A DNA stretch of 11,603 bases. It comes from an uncultured Duncaniella sp. (GTDB lineage: Bacteria; Bacteroidota; Bacteroidia; Bacteroidales; Muribaculaceae). The stretch lies in NCBI GenBank assembly GCA_910584825.1, contig CAJUCI010000031.1, positions 17,492 to 29,094 of the forward strand, read 5' to 3'. Below, piece after piece: positions 1-6,404 of the stretch (position 1 is its first letter; the number at the start of each line of letters is the position of its first letter). Below the pieces are notes generated by a model, which was not told where the DNA came from, did not search any database, and was given only the letters and a program-made list of their open reading frames with translations. A program made the position numbers and the translations under genes.

Positions 1-70
1 CTAATTACTAATTGCTAATTACTAATTACTAATTGCTAATTACTAATTGCTAATTGCTAATTACTAATTA
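1..70. repeat. 7-bp tandem repeat, 10 copies of CTAATTR
   Basis: Ten uninterrupted heptamers CTAATTA or CTAATTG run from the first base to 13 nt before the araD start codon. The last base of the units reads A,G,A,A,G,A,G,G,A,A. The array may continue beyond the window edge. It occupies the place where a leader or promoter spacer would be, so changes in copy number could alter expression; that effect is inference. Two other 7-bp-period arrays with different unit sequences occur in this window. Confidence 0.95.
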
Positions 71-83
71 AAATACCAAAGAA

Positions 84-773
84 GTGTTAGAATCCCTCAA
101 AGAAAAAGTATATCAGGCCAATATTGACCTCGTAAAGCACGGCCTCGTGATATTCACCTGGGGCAACGTCTCAGGCATCGACCGTGAGAAAGGACTTGTC
201 GTAATCAAGCCCAGCGGCGTCGACTACGACGTCATGACCCCCGACGACATGGTGGTAGTCGACCTCGCCACAGGCGAGCGCGTCGAAGGCCGTCTCAAGC
301 CCTCCTCCGACACCCCCACCCATCTCGCCCTCTATCGCGCCTTCCCCGAGATAGGCGGCGTGGTACACACCCACTCAACCTACGCCACCGCGTGGGCACA
401 GGCCGGCATCGACCTCCCCAATATCGGCACAACCCACGCCGACTACTTCCACAACGCCATCCCCTGCACCCCCGACATGACCGAAGCCGAAGTCAAGGGC
501 GACTACGAACTCGAGACAGGCAACGTCATCATCCGCCGTTTCGAGGGACTCAACCCCATGCACACCCCCGGCGTTTTAGTCAAGAACCACGGCCCCTTCT
601 CATGGGGCAAAGACCCCCACGACGCCGTGCACAACGCCGTAGTGATGGAGCAGGTAGCCAAGATGGCATTCATCGCCTATCAGGTCAACCCCTCCCTCAC
701 GATGAACCCCCTTCTCATCGAGAAGCACTTCAACCGCAAGCACGGCCCCGGAGCCTACTACGGTCAGAAATAA
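84..773 (+). CDS. araD: L-ribulose-5-phosphate 4-epimerase
   Basis: A class II aldolase-fold, zinc-dependent cytoplasmic enzyme that interconverts L-ribulose-5-phosphate and D-xylulose-5-phosphate, the last step of L-arabinose catabolism. The 229-aa product matches Escherichia coli AraD (231 aa) along its whole length as I recall that sequence: N-terminus MLESLKEKVYQAN, then TWGNVS (25-30), KPSGVDY (42-48) and SSDTPTH (74-80). The zinc histidines are visible as H95 and H97 in VHTHS and H169 in KNHGPF. D76, D120 in THADYF and Y226 in the YYGQ terminus correspond to catalytic residues of the E. coli enzyme. The GTG start is chosen because it aligns with the family N-terminus and an in-frame stop lies at 69-71. 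It is first in an apparent araD-araA-kinase operon. Its upstream region is a 7-bp tandem repeat. Any transporter or regulator of the pathway lies outside the window. Confidence 0.96.
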   Translation: MLESLKEKVYQANIDLVKHGLVIFTWGNVSGIDREKGLVVIKPSGVDYDVMTPDDMVVVDLATGERVEGRLKPSSDTPTHLALYRAFPEIGGVVHTHSTYATAWAQAGIDLPNIGTTHADYFHNAIPCTPDMTEAEVKGDYELETGNVIIRRFEGLNPMHTPGVLVKNHGPFSWGKDPHDAVHNAVVMEQVAKMAFIAYQVNPSLTMNPLLIEKHFNRKHGPGAYYGQK

Positions 774-874
774 CTTGAAATCAAAAATAGAATTTTTCAA
801 TTCCCAAAGAATAGAAAATCAAGAATCAAAAATAATTTTAAATTTTAAATTTTCAATTTTAAATTTCCCAAGAG
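774..874. repeat. AT-rich araD-araA spacer with a 7-bp-period repeat
   Basis: The 101-nt spacer has very low GC between two GC-rich genes. From 835 to 866 it is a tandem run of heptamers of the form ATTTTAA/ATTTTCA (835, 842, 849, 856, then a partial unit at 863). A related stretch (TTTTTCAATTCCCAA) occurs earlier, near 793-807. I see no TAnnTTTG promoter core here, so araA is probably transcribed with araD despite the gap. No gene is present. Confidence 0.8.
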
Positions 875-2410
875 ATGTACGAAAATTATGAAATATGGTG
901 GGTCACAGGTGCCCAGCTCCTTTACGGCGGTGACGCCGTCGTTGCGGTAGACGCACATTCCAAAGAGATGGTCGAAGGCCTCAACAAGTCAGGCAACCTC
1001 CCCGTCAAAGTCGTTTACAAAGGCACAGCCAACTCATCCTCCGAAGTCGAGGACATCATGAAAGCCGCCAACAACGACCCCCGTTGTGCCGGCATCATCA
1101 CCTGGATGCACACCTTCTCTCCCGCCAAGATGTGGATTCACGGCCTCAAGATTCTCTCCAAGCCCCTCCTCCACTTCCACACCCAGTACAATGCCGAAAT
1201 CCCCTGGAAGACGATGGACATGGACTTCATGAACCTCAACCAGAGTGCCCACGGCGACCGCGAGTTCGGCCACATCTGCGCCCGCATGCGTGTGCGCCGC
1301 AAGGTGGTCACCGGCTACTGGAAAGACGAAGAGGCTCAGAAGCGCATCGCCGTATGGCAGCGCGTCTGCGTGGCCTGGGCCGATTCTCAGGACATGCGCA
1401 TCATCCGTTTCGGCGACCAGATGAACAACGTAGCCGTGACCGACGGCGACAAGGTCGAGGCCGAGATACGCATGGGCTATCATGTTGACTACATGCCGTT
1501 CAGCTCGCTCATGCCCTACTTCGACGCAGTGAAGGACGAGGATGTCGACGCTCTCGTGGCCGAGTATTTCAAGCTCTATGCCCACGACAAGAAGCTCGAG
1601 GACAAGTCCACCGAAGAATATCGCAAGGTCTGGAACTCAGCCAAGGCCGAGCTTACCCTCCGCGCCGTCCTCAAGGACAAGGGTGCCAAGGGCTTCACCA
1701 CCAACTTTGACGACCTCGGCGACGTCAACGTCGAGACCACAGGCCGCGGATTTGACCAGATTCCCGGTCTCGCCTCACAGCGTCTCATGGCCGAGGGCTA
1801 CGGCTTCGGTGCCGAGGGCGACTGGAAGTCGGCAGCCCTCTACCGCACCCTTTGGGTGATGACTCAGGGCATGAAGGGCGGCTGCTCGTTCCTTGAGGAC
1901 TACACCCTCAACTTCGACGGCAAGAAAAGCTCAATCCTCCAGGCCCACATGCTCGAGGTGTGCCCCCTCATCGCCGAAGAGCGTCCCCGCCTCGAGGTGC
2001 ATTTCCTCGGCATAGGCATCCGCAAGAGCCTCACCGCCCGCCTCGTGTTCACCTCCAAGCCTGAGAAGGGCGTGACCGCCACCGTAGTTGATATGGGCAA
2101 CCGTTTCCGCCTCATTGTCAACGATGTGGAGTGCATCAAGTCAAAGGCACTCCCCAAGCTCCCCGTGGCATCTGCCCTGTGGATACCCATGCCCAACTTC
2201 GAGGTTGGCGCGACCGCTTGGATTCTCGCCGGCGGCACCCACCACTCATGCTTCTCTTATGACGTAACCCCCGAATACTGGGAGGATTACGCCGAGATTG
2301 CCGGCCTCGAGATGGTGCATATCGACAAGGACACCACCGTCGAGAACTTCAAGCAGCAGCTCCGCATGGGCGAGGTTTACTATATGCTCAACAAATCGCT
2401 CTACCTCTGA
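875..2410 (+). CDS. araA: L-arabinose isomerase
   Basis: A cytoplasmic, Mn-dependent ketol isomerase that converts L-arabinose to L-ribulose. The 511-aa product (E. coli AraA is 500 aa) keeps the family landmarks: HTFSPAKMWIHGL (79-91), MDMDFMNLNQSAHGDREFG (114-132), GYGFGAEGDWK (308-318), SFLEDYT (338-344), AHMLEVCP (357-364) and AGGTHHSCFS (452-461). The metal and catalytic ligands equivalent to E. coli E306, E333, H350 and H450 appear as E314, E341, H358 and H456/H457. The ATG start gives MYENYEIWWVTGAQLLYG, which aligns with the family N-terminus; there is no clear Shine-Dalgarno site, as is usual in Bacteroidetes. It ends 3 nt before the kinase start, so the two genes are almost certainly translated from one transcript. 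It appears complete. Confidence 0.98.
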   Translation: MYENYEIWWVTGAQLLYGGDAVVAVDAHSKEMVEGLNKSGNLPVKVVYKGTANSSSEVEDIMKAANNDPRCAGIITWMHTFSPAKMWIHGLKILSKPLLHFHTQYNAEIPWKTMDMDFMNLNQSAHGDREFGHICARMRVRRKVVTGYWKDEEAQKRIAVWQRVCVAWADSQDMRIIRFGDQMNNVAVTDGDKVEAEIRMGYHVDYMPFSSLMPYFDAVKDEDVDALVAEYFKLYAHDKKLEDKSTEEYRKVWNSAKAELTLRAVLKDKGAKGFTTNFDDLGDVNVETTGRGFDQIPGLASQRLMAEGYGFGAEGDWKSAALYRTLWVMTQGMKGGCSFLEDYTLNFDGKKSSILQAHMLEVCPLIAEERPRLEVHFLGIGIRKSLTARLVFTSKPEKGVTATVVDMGNRFRLIVNDVECIKSKALPKLPVASALWIPMPNFEVGATAWILAGGTHHSCFSYDVTPEYWEDYAEIAGLEMVHIDKDTTVENFKQQLRMGEVYYMLNKSLYL

Positions 2411-2413
2411 TAA

Positions 2414-4006
2414 ATGGACGCAAAATCGACAATCGAATCAGGCAAGGCCATCCTCGGCATCGAATTCGGCTCGACCCGCATCAAGGCCGTGCTCATCGAC
2501 GGCGAGAACCGCCCCATCGCCTCGGGCGTGCATGACTGGGAAAACCAGCTTGCCGACGGGCTGTGGACCTACTCCACCGAGGCCATATGGTACGGCCTTC
2601 AGGACTGCTACGCCAATCTGCGCGCCAACGTGCTCCGCGACTACGAGATAGAGATTGAGTCGCTTGCCGCCATCGGCATCAGTGCCATGATGCACGGCTA
2701 CATGCCCTTCAACGATGAGGCCGAGATACTCGTCCCCTTCCGCACATGGCGCAACACCAACACCGGCAAGGCCGCAGCCGAGCTCTCCGCGCTCTTCAAC
2801 TACAATATCCCCCTGCGCTGGAGCATCTCGCATCTCTATCAGGCCATCCTCGACCACGAGCCACATGTCAAGGACATCACCTATCTCACCACGCTCGCCG
2901 GATATATACACTGGCAGCTCACAGGCGAGAAGGTGCTCGGCGTGGGCGATGCCTCGGGCATGCTCCCCATCGACCCCTCCACCAAGGACTACTCGGCCGA
3001 CATGGTCAGGAAGTTTGACGACCTCGTGGCCCCCGAAGGCTTCCCCTGGCATCTCACCGACATCCTCCCCGCCGTGCTCGTGGCAGGGCGTGAGGCCGGC
3101 CGCCTCACCGACAAGGGCGCGCGCATGCTCGACGTGTCGGGTCATCTCAAGTCCGGCATCCCCTTCTGCCCCCCCGAGGGCGACGCCGGCACAGGCATGG
3201 TGGCAACCAACGCCGTGCTCCAGCGCACCGGCAACGTCTCAGCCGGCACATCATCCTTCTCGATGATAGTGCTCGAGAAGGAGCTGTCGCGCCCCTACGA
3301 GATGATTGACATGGTCACCACCCCCGACGGCAGCCTTGTGGCTATGGTGCACTGCAACAACTGCACCTCCGACCTCAACGCATGGGTCAGCCTCTTCAAG
3401 GAATACCAGCAGCTGCTCGGCGTGCCCGTTGACATGAACGAAGTTTTCGGCAAGCTCTATAACAACGCCCTCAACGGCGACCCCGACTGCGGCGGACTCC
3501 TGTCCTACAACTACTTCTCGGGCGAGCCTGTCGCCGGTCTGGCCGAAGGCCGTCCGCTCTTCGTGCGCTCGGCCACCGACAAGTTCAACCTCGCCAACTT
3601 CATGCGCGCCAACCTCTACGCATCCGTAGCGGTGCTCAAGATTGGCAACGACATCCTCTTTAATGACGAGAAGGTCGAGGTTGACCGCATCACAGGCCAC
3701 GGCGGACTCTTCAAGACCCCCGGCGTGGGACAGCGCGTGCTTGCCGCCGCCCTCAACTCCCCCATCTCCGTAATGGAGACAGCCGGCGAAGGCGGAGCCT
3801 GGGGCATCGCACTCCTCGCAGCCTACGTCGTGAGCAACGCCGAGTCGCGTTCGCTCGCCGGATGGCTCAACGACTGCGTATTCCTCGGCGATGCCGGAGT
3901 CGAGATAGCCCCGACCCCCGAAGATGTAGCCGGATTCAACGCCTACATCGCCCGCTACAAATCCGGCCTCGCCATCGAGCACACCGCCGTCGAGGCCCTT
4001 CTCTGA
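2414..4006 (+). CDS. araB: FGGY-family carbohydrate kinase, probable L-ribulokinase
   Basis: An FGGY kinase of 530 aa, by context the enzyme that phosphorylates L-ribulose with ATP, linking the araA and araD reactions. The actin-like N-terminal phosphate loop is ILGIEFGSTRIKAVLID (13-29). The sugar-site region includes GISAMMHGYMPFND (88-101) and FRTWRNTNT (109-117). The second domain has PPEGDAGTGM (253-262), where D257 sits at the catalytic-base position of FGGY kinases. Downstream are GNVSAGTSS (273-281) and the C-terminal ITGHGGLFKTPGVGQRV (426-442) and GEGGAWGIALLA (458-469). It is closer in length and style to xylulokinase-type FGGY proteins than to the 566-aa E. coli AraB, so substrate specificity rests on the araD-araA neighbourhood. 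The start ATG lies 3 nt after the araA stop. A stem-loop follows the stop codon. Xylulokinase is the main alternative function. Confidence 0.85.
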   Translation: MDAKSTIESGKAILGIEFGSTRIKAVLIDGENRPIASGVHDWENQLADGLWTYSTEAIWYGLQDCYANLRANVLRDYEIEIESLAAIGISAMMHGYMPFNDEAEILVPFRTWRNTNTGKAAAELSALFNYNIPLRWSISHLYQAILDHEPHVKDITYLTTLAGYIHWQLTGEKVLGVGDASGMLPIDPSTKDYSADMVRKFDDLVAPEGFPWHLTDILPAVLVAGREAGRLTDKGARMLDVSGHLKSGIPFCPPEGDAGTGMVATNAVLQRTGNVSAGTSSFSMIVLEKELSRPYEMIDMVTTPDGSLVAMVHCNNCTSDLNAWVSLFKEYQQLLGVPVDMNEVFGKLYNNALNGDPDCGGLLSYNYFSGEPVAGLAEGRPLFVRSATDKFNLANFMRANLYASVAVLKIGNDILFNDEKVEVDRITGHGGLFKTPGVGQRVLAAALNSPISVMETAGEGGAWGIALLAAYVVSNAESRSLAGWLNDCVFLGDAGVEIAPTPEDVAGFNAYIARYKSGLAIEHTAVEALL

Positions 4007-4011
4007 TTTGA

Positions 4012-4035
4012 TTAAAGCGTAAAATGACGCTTTAA
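4012..4035. terminator. Hairpin ending the arabinose operon
   Basis: A perfect 9-bp inverted repeat, TTAAAGCGT (4012-4020) and ACGCTTTAA (4027-4035), with a 6-nt loop, starts 6 nt after the kinase stop codon. There is no long T-tract after it, so it is a probable 3'-end structure rather than a textbook intrinsic terminator. Confidence 0.55.
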
Positions 4036-4057
4036 AAGTAGACATACTCTGAATTAT

Positions 4058-4115
4058 CGCGAGTCCGATGCATGGGTTTTATCATTGGTGGTAAAATCCT
4101 TACATCGGACTCGCG
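4058..4115. repeat. Long hairpin: 13-bp perfect arms plus inner 8-bp stem
   Basis: CGCGAGTCCGATG (4058-4070) is exactly complementary to 4103-4115. Inside it, GGGTTTTA (4074-4081) pairs with TAAAATCC (4092-4099) through one G-U pair, leaving a 10-nt apical loop (TCATTGGTGG) and a 3x3 internal loop. The 58-nt structure lies between the arabinose operon and the next promoter region. It could be a 3'-end processing or termination structure, a structured small RNA, or a small palindromic element. No T-tract follows. Confidence 0.8.
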
Positions 4116-4140
4116 TCATTTTGGCATTACCTGCCGGCAT

Positions 4141-4173
4141 ATTGCAATCCCTCGCAAGGCGACAATAATTTTG
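4141..4173 (+). promoter_or_regulatory. Possible upstream Bacteroidetes-type promoter
   Basis: TAATTTTG (4166-4173) fits the Bacteroidetes -7 consensus TAnnTTTG. The -33 position, 21 nt upstream, has only ATTG (4141-4144), a weak match to TTTG. A transcript from here would carry both arms of the 26-bp inverted repeat and the terminator hairpin downstream. This is weaker than the promoter at 4182-4213. Confidence 0.35.
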
Positions 4174-4181
4174 GCAGGAAA

Positions 4182-4213
4182 TTTGGTTTATATTATAAAC
4201 CTTATTAACTTTG
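4182..4213 (+). promoter_or_regulatory. Bacteroidetes-type promoter inside the inverted-repeat element
   Basis: TTTG (4182-4185), a 20-nt spacer and TAACTTTG (4206-4213) match the TTTG/TAnnTTTG promoter consensus with ideal spacing. The spacer is largely filled by the 17-bp palindrome at 4185-4201, a position where a bound repressor would block RNA polymerase. Transcription would start near 4217-4221, directly before the terminator at 4221-4253, so read-through would be needed to reach the gene at 4357. Confidence 0.65.
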
Positions 4214-4220
4214 CATTCAA

Positions 4221-4253
4221 GAAAAGAGCGGAATCGCGCGACCGCTCTTTTTT
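4221..4253 (+). terminator. Intrinsic terminator or attenuator
   Basis: AAAAGAGCGG (4222-4231) pairs perfectly with CCGCTCTTTT (4242-4251), the loop is AATCGCGCGA, and a run of six T follows from the stem (4248-4253). It lies immediately after the predicted start site of the promoter at 4182-4213. It would either end a very short leader RNA or stop read-through from the left. It separates the arabinose operon from the next gene set. Confidence 0.8.
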
Positions 4254-4304
4254 AAGAATCAGATGGTTTATAATATAAACCAAATTTCCTCAAATTCACG
4301 TGTG

Positions 4305-4335
4305 GCTGTGTCAAGATTCACGTTGGAGACACAGC
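4305..4335. other. Small leader hairpin before the TIM-barrel gene
   Basis: GCTGTGTC (4305-4312) and GACACAGC (4328-4335) form a perfect 8-bp stem with a 15-nt loop, ending 21 nt before the start codon at 4357. ATTCACGT occurs twice around it (4294-4301 and 4316-4323). It would lie in the 5' leader of the mRNA. No known riboswitch class is recognised. Confidence 0.5.
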
Positions 4336-4356
4336 TTAAACTAACCTCAGAATATC

Positions 4357-5478
4357 ATGGTTAAGCTGAAGACATTTTTGATAATTTGTATGATGAGCAT
4401 TGCTATCAATGCTTTTGCTGCAATTCCGACACGAGGCGTAGTATATGATGTCGGGTTAAATTATGGAGGCAACACGCTTTCGTTGATTGATTTTGACACT
4501 CTACGTGTTGATTATGACATGAATGTCATAAAGAATATCCTGCGTTGCAATACTGTGAGAATCGAAGGCGAATCACTTCGGCGTCTATCCGAGGCAGCAC
4601 GGATTGCCGGGCGATATGGATTGAAAATACTGTTTAATCCTTGGAAGATGGAAGTTGACCGAAATGCGACAATAGAATATATGTCACAGGCAGCTGTGAC
4701 AGCTGAGAAATTGCGAAATGAAGGGATTGATTTGGTTTTTGTGGCCGGATGCGAGTATTCGTTATTCAACAAAGGAGCGTCCCCCGGTGACACTTTTGAG
4801 AAGCGTTTCAACTGGCTTGTCTCGTTAGGTGAAAATCCAGCCGAAGCGTTATCTGAATTAAACGATGCCAATAAGAAACTTAACGATATTCTCAAGGACG
4901 TGAGCACGGCGATTAGAAAACGATATAAAGGTCCATTGACATATTCATCAGGGACTTGGGAGACTGTTGATTGGAGTTTATTCGATATCGTCGGTGTCGA
5001 TTATTATCGCCGTGGAGAAAGTGACGATGACTACTTGGCCGGCATTCAACGATACCACATTGTCGGCAAACCATTGTATGTTATGGAATTCGGGTGCTGT
5101 ACCTATAAGGGAGCCGCCGCTCGCGGAGGTGAAGGATTTGCCATTTTCCAGGGTAAGGACAGCAGTGGCAATCCAATATATGAAGGAGGTGTCGTGCCTG
5201 AAAGAAGCGAGAGCGAACAGGCCGATTACGTCGCTGATGTGCTGACCTTATTGGATAAAGGCGGGGTGGACGGTGCTTGTGTGTTTGTGTTCTCATATCC
5301 GATTTATCCATATTCTACCGATGGCATTGATATGGATATGATTTCATATTCACTTGTAAAATCTTACCCCAAGACAAGTTCTCACTGGAATCAAATACCC
5401 GCGTGGACTCCTAAAGAGTTGTTCTATCGCCTGGGGCGCATATATATGGAAATGGAAAATGAAAATGTTGAAAAATAG
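4357..5478 (+). CDS. Secreted TIM-barrel (glycosidase-like) protein of unknown function
   Basis: The 373-aa protein starts with a clear signal peptide (basic MVKLK, hydrophobic core 6-19, likely cut after AFA near residue 21), so it should act outside the cytoplasm. The mature part resembles a family of about 350 aa that I recall being labelled 'abortive infection protein' in genome annotations, without experimental proof known to me. Conserved landmarks are RGVVYDVGLNYG (26-37), RCNTVRIEG (63-71), GLKILFNPW (88-96), FVAGCEYSLF (128-137), SGTWETVDWSLFDIVGVDYY (198-217), YVMEFGCCTYKGAAARGG (241-258) and DMDMISYSLVK (325-335). The pattern suggests a clan-A-type beta/alpha barrel, with E133 (end of strand 4) and E244 (late strand) as the possible acid/base and nucleophile pair. 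That mechanism is inference. GC is clearly lower than in the flanking arabinose genes. The membrane-protein gene begins 21 nt downstream, suggesting one operon. Confidence 0.75.
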   Translation: MVKLKTFLIICMMSIAINAFAAIPTRGVVYDVGLNYGGNTLSLIDFDTLRVDYDMNVIKNILRCNTVRIEGESLRRLSEAARIAGRYGLKILFNPWKMEVDRNATIEYMSQAAVTAEKLRNEGIDLVFVAGCEYSLFNKGASPGDTFEKRFNWLVSLGENPAEALSELNDANKKLNDILKDVSTAIRKRYKGPLTYSSGTWETVDWSLFDIVGVDYYRRGESDDDYLAGIQRYHIVGKPLYVMEFGCCTYKGAAARGGEGFAIFQGKDSSGNPIYEGGVVPERSESEQADYVADVLTLLDKGGVDGACVFVFSYPIYPYSTDGIDMDMISYSLVKSYPKTSSHWNQIPAWTPKELFYRLGRIYMEMENENVEK

Positions 5479-5499
5479 CATGTTTTGACAAGATACGAT

Positions 5500-6126
5500 A
5501 TGGAAGAAAGAAAACTCACTGAAAAGGAAAGCCTTGAAGTCATAACTCTGATGATTGCCCGCACAAAGCAAAGCTACATTGGAGATGGAAACATCCTCCT
5601 CATGTGGGGCTATCTGACCGTTGCTGTGACTGCGCTTATATGGATATTGCTCATCACAACCCACAGTGCGGTATGGAATTGGCTCTGGTTCTTGATTTGG
5701 ATTATCGGAGGCACCGCGACCCCCATAATGGTAAAGAGGCAACAGGCCAAAAATGGTGTCAAGAATTATTCTGACACAATCACCTCACGCATTTGGGCTA
5801 CAGTAGTGTTCAGCGTGATAGCATCGACATTAATGTGTCTTGGATTCCTTCTTATTGCGGGAATAGATTCATGGTCTATGATGATAGCGGTGGCACTGAT
5901 TATAGTGCCTTTCGCTGAAATAGCTCAGGGAATTGTAATAAAGGAAAAATCACTTATGGCAGGTGGAGCTGTCGGACTCATTTTAGGCATATTCTGCACT
6001 TGCTGTATCGCAGGACACATAATGCTGTATGTATCATGGTTCATGCCTCTTTTTATCGCAGCATTTACAGCTATGATGATAGTTCCCGGCCATATTCTTA
6101 ACTACAAAGCTCGTAAAGAGAGATGA
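5500..6126 (+). CDS. Six-helix integral membrane protein, unknown function
   Basis: A 208-aa inner-membrane protein if started at the ATG at 5500; an in-frame TTG at 5485 would add five residues but is less likely. It has a charged N-terminal amphipathic stretch (MEERKLTEKESLEVITLMIARTK..., residues 1-23), then about six hydrophobic segments near 32-54, 58-76, 98-120, 126-147, 154-172 and 174-197, and a basic tail (YKARKER). I recognise similar proteins in Bacteroidales next to small winged-helix regulators but know no function. It overlaps the downstream regulator by ATGA, so the two are translationally coupled, and it follows the TIM-barrel gene by 21 nt. It may act as a sensor or partner of the regulator; that is inference from linkage only. 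Confidence 0.8.
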   Translation: MEERKLTEKESLEVITLMIARTKQSYIGDGNILLMWGYLTVAVTALIWILLITTHSAVWNWLWFLIWIIGGTATPIMVKRQQAKNGVKNYSDTITSRIWATVVFSVIASTLMCLGFLLIAGIDSWSMMIAVALIIVPFAEIAQGIVIKEKSLMAGGAVGLILGIFCTCCIAGHIMLYVSWFMPLFIAAFTAMMIVPGHILNYKARKER

Positions 6127-6404
6127 AAGAGCTGAATCCGCTTCTGCATTCGCAACTTAGGCTTGCGGTTATGTCCATTCTTATGAATGTTGAGGAAGCA
6201 GATTTCGTTTATCTTAAAGAGAAAACCGAATCTACCGCAGGAAATCTCAGTGTGCAACTTGACAAACTCTCTTCCGCCGGATACATTTCCATTGAAAAAG
6301 GAATGTCAGGCAAACGTCCCCGTACCACATGTTCTGTTACAGCTGAAGGGCGTAAGGCATTTGAGGAATACGTCGAGGCATTGCGGACATATCTGAATAT
6401 ATGA
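6123..6404 (+). CDS. Small winged-helix transcriptional regulator (HTH_34-like)
   Basis: The 93-aa protein is a single MarR-like winged-helix domain of the PF13601 (HTH_34) type. Helix 1 is LHSQLRLAVMSIL (8-20), the helix-turn-helix lies in FVYLKEKTESTAGNLSVQL (28-46) continuing into DKLSSAGYISIEK, and the wing is GKRPRTTCSVT (63-73). A C-terminal helix (EGRKAFEEYVEALRTYL) is the likely dimer contact. There is no ligand domain, so signalling probably comes from a partner, possibly the membrane protein whose stop overlaps this start (ATGA). Such short regulators often control their own operon. The 17-bp palindromes at 4185-4201 and 4265-4281 upstream of the first gene are candidate operators, by inference. 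Lower GC than the arabinose genes, as for the rest of this operon. Confidence 0.85.
   Translation: MKELNPLLHSQLRLAVMSILMNVEEADFVYLKEKTESTAGNLSVQLDKLSSAGYISIEKGMSGKRPRTTCSVTAEGRKAFEEYVEALRTYLNI

Larger units (their letters stand above)
4176..4290. repeat. 115-bp element with 26-bp perfect inverted repeats
   Basis: Positions 4176-4201 and 4265-4290 are perfect reverse complements over 26 bp, enclosing 63 bp. Each arm contains the near-palindrome GGTTTATATTATAAACC (4185-4201) or its complement (4265-4281), which resembles a protein-binding operator. The left arm also contains the -33 box of a promoter whose -7 box lies just inside the element, and the interior ends in a terminator hairpin. I see no target-site duplication. 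Explanations to separate are paired operators, an invertible promoter segment, and a small transposable element. Confidence 0.85.

Noticed and set aside
3251..4045. A long antisense open frame opposite the kinase (and similar ones opposite araA and araD)
   Set aside because: Low-complexity, valine- and glycine-rich translations opposite well-supported genes; typical shadow frames.
4072..4278. A 68-codon open frame on the + strand between the kinase and the TIM-barrel gene
   Set aside because: It runs through the long hairpin, both candidate promoters and the terminator, and its end lies in the right inverted-repeat arm. Nothing in it resembles a protein domain.
4176..4290. A complete insertion sequence
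   Set aside because: There is no transposase and no visible target-site duplication, only 63 bp between the arms. It is kept as an inverted-repeat element of unknown kind.
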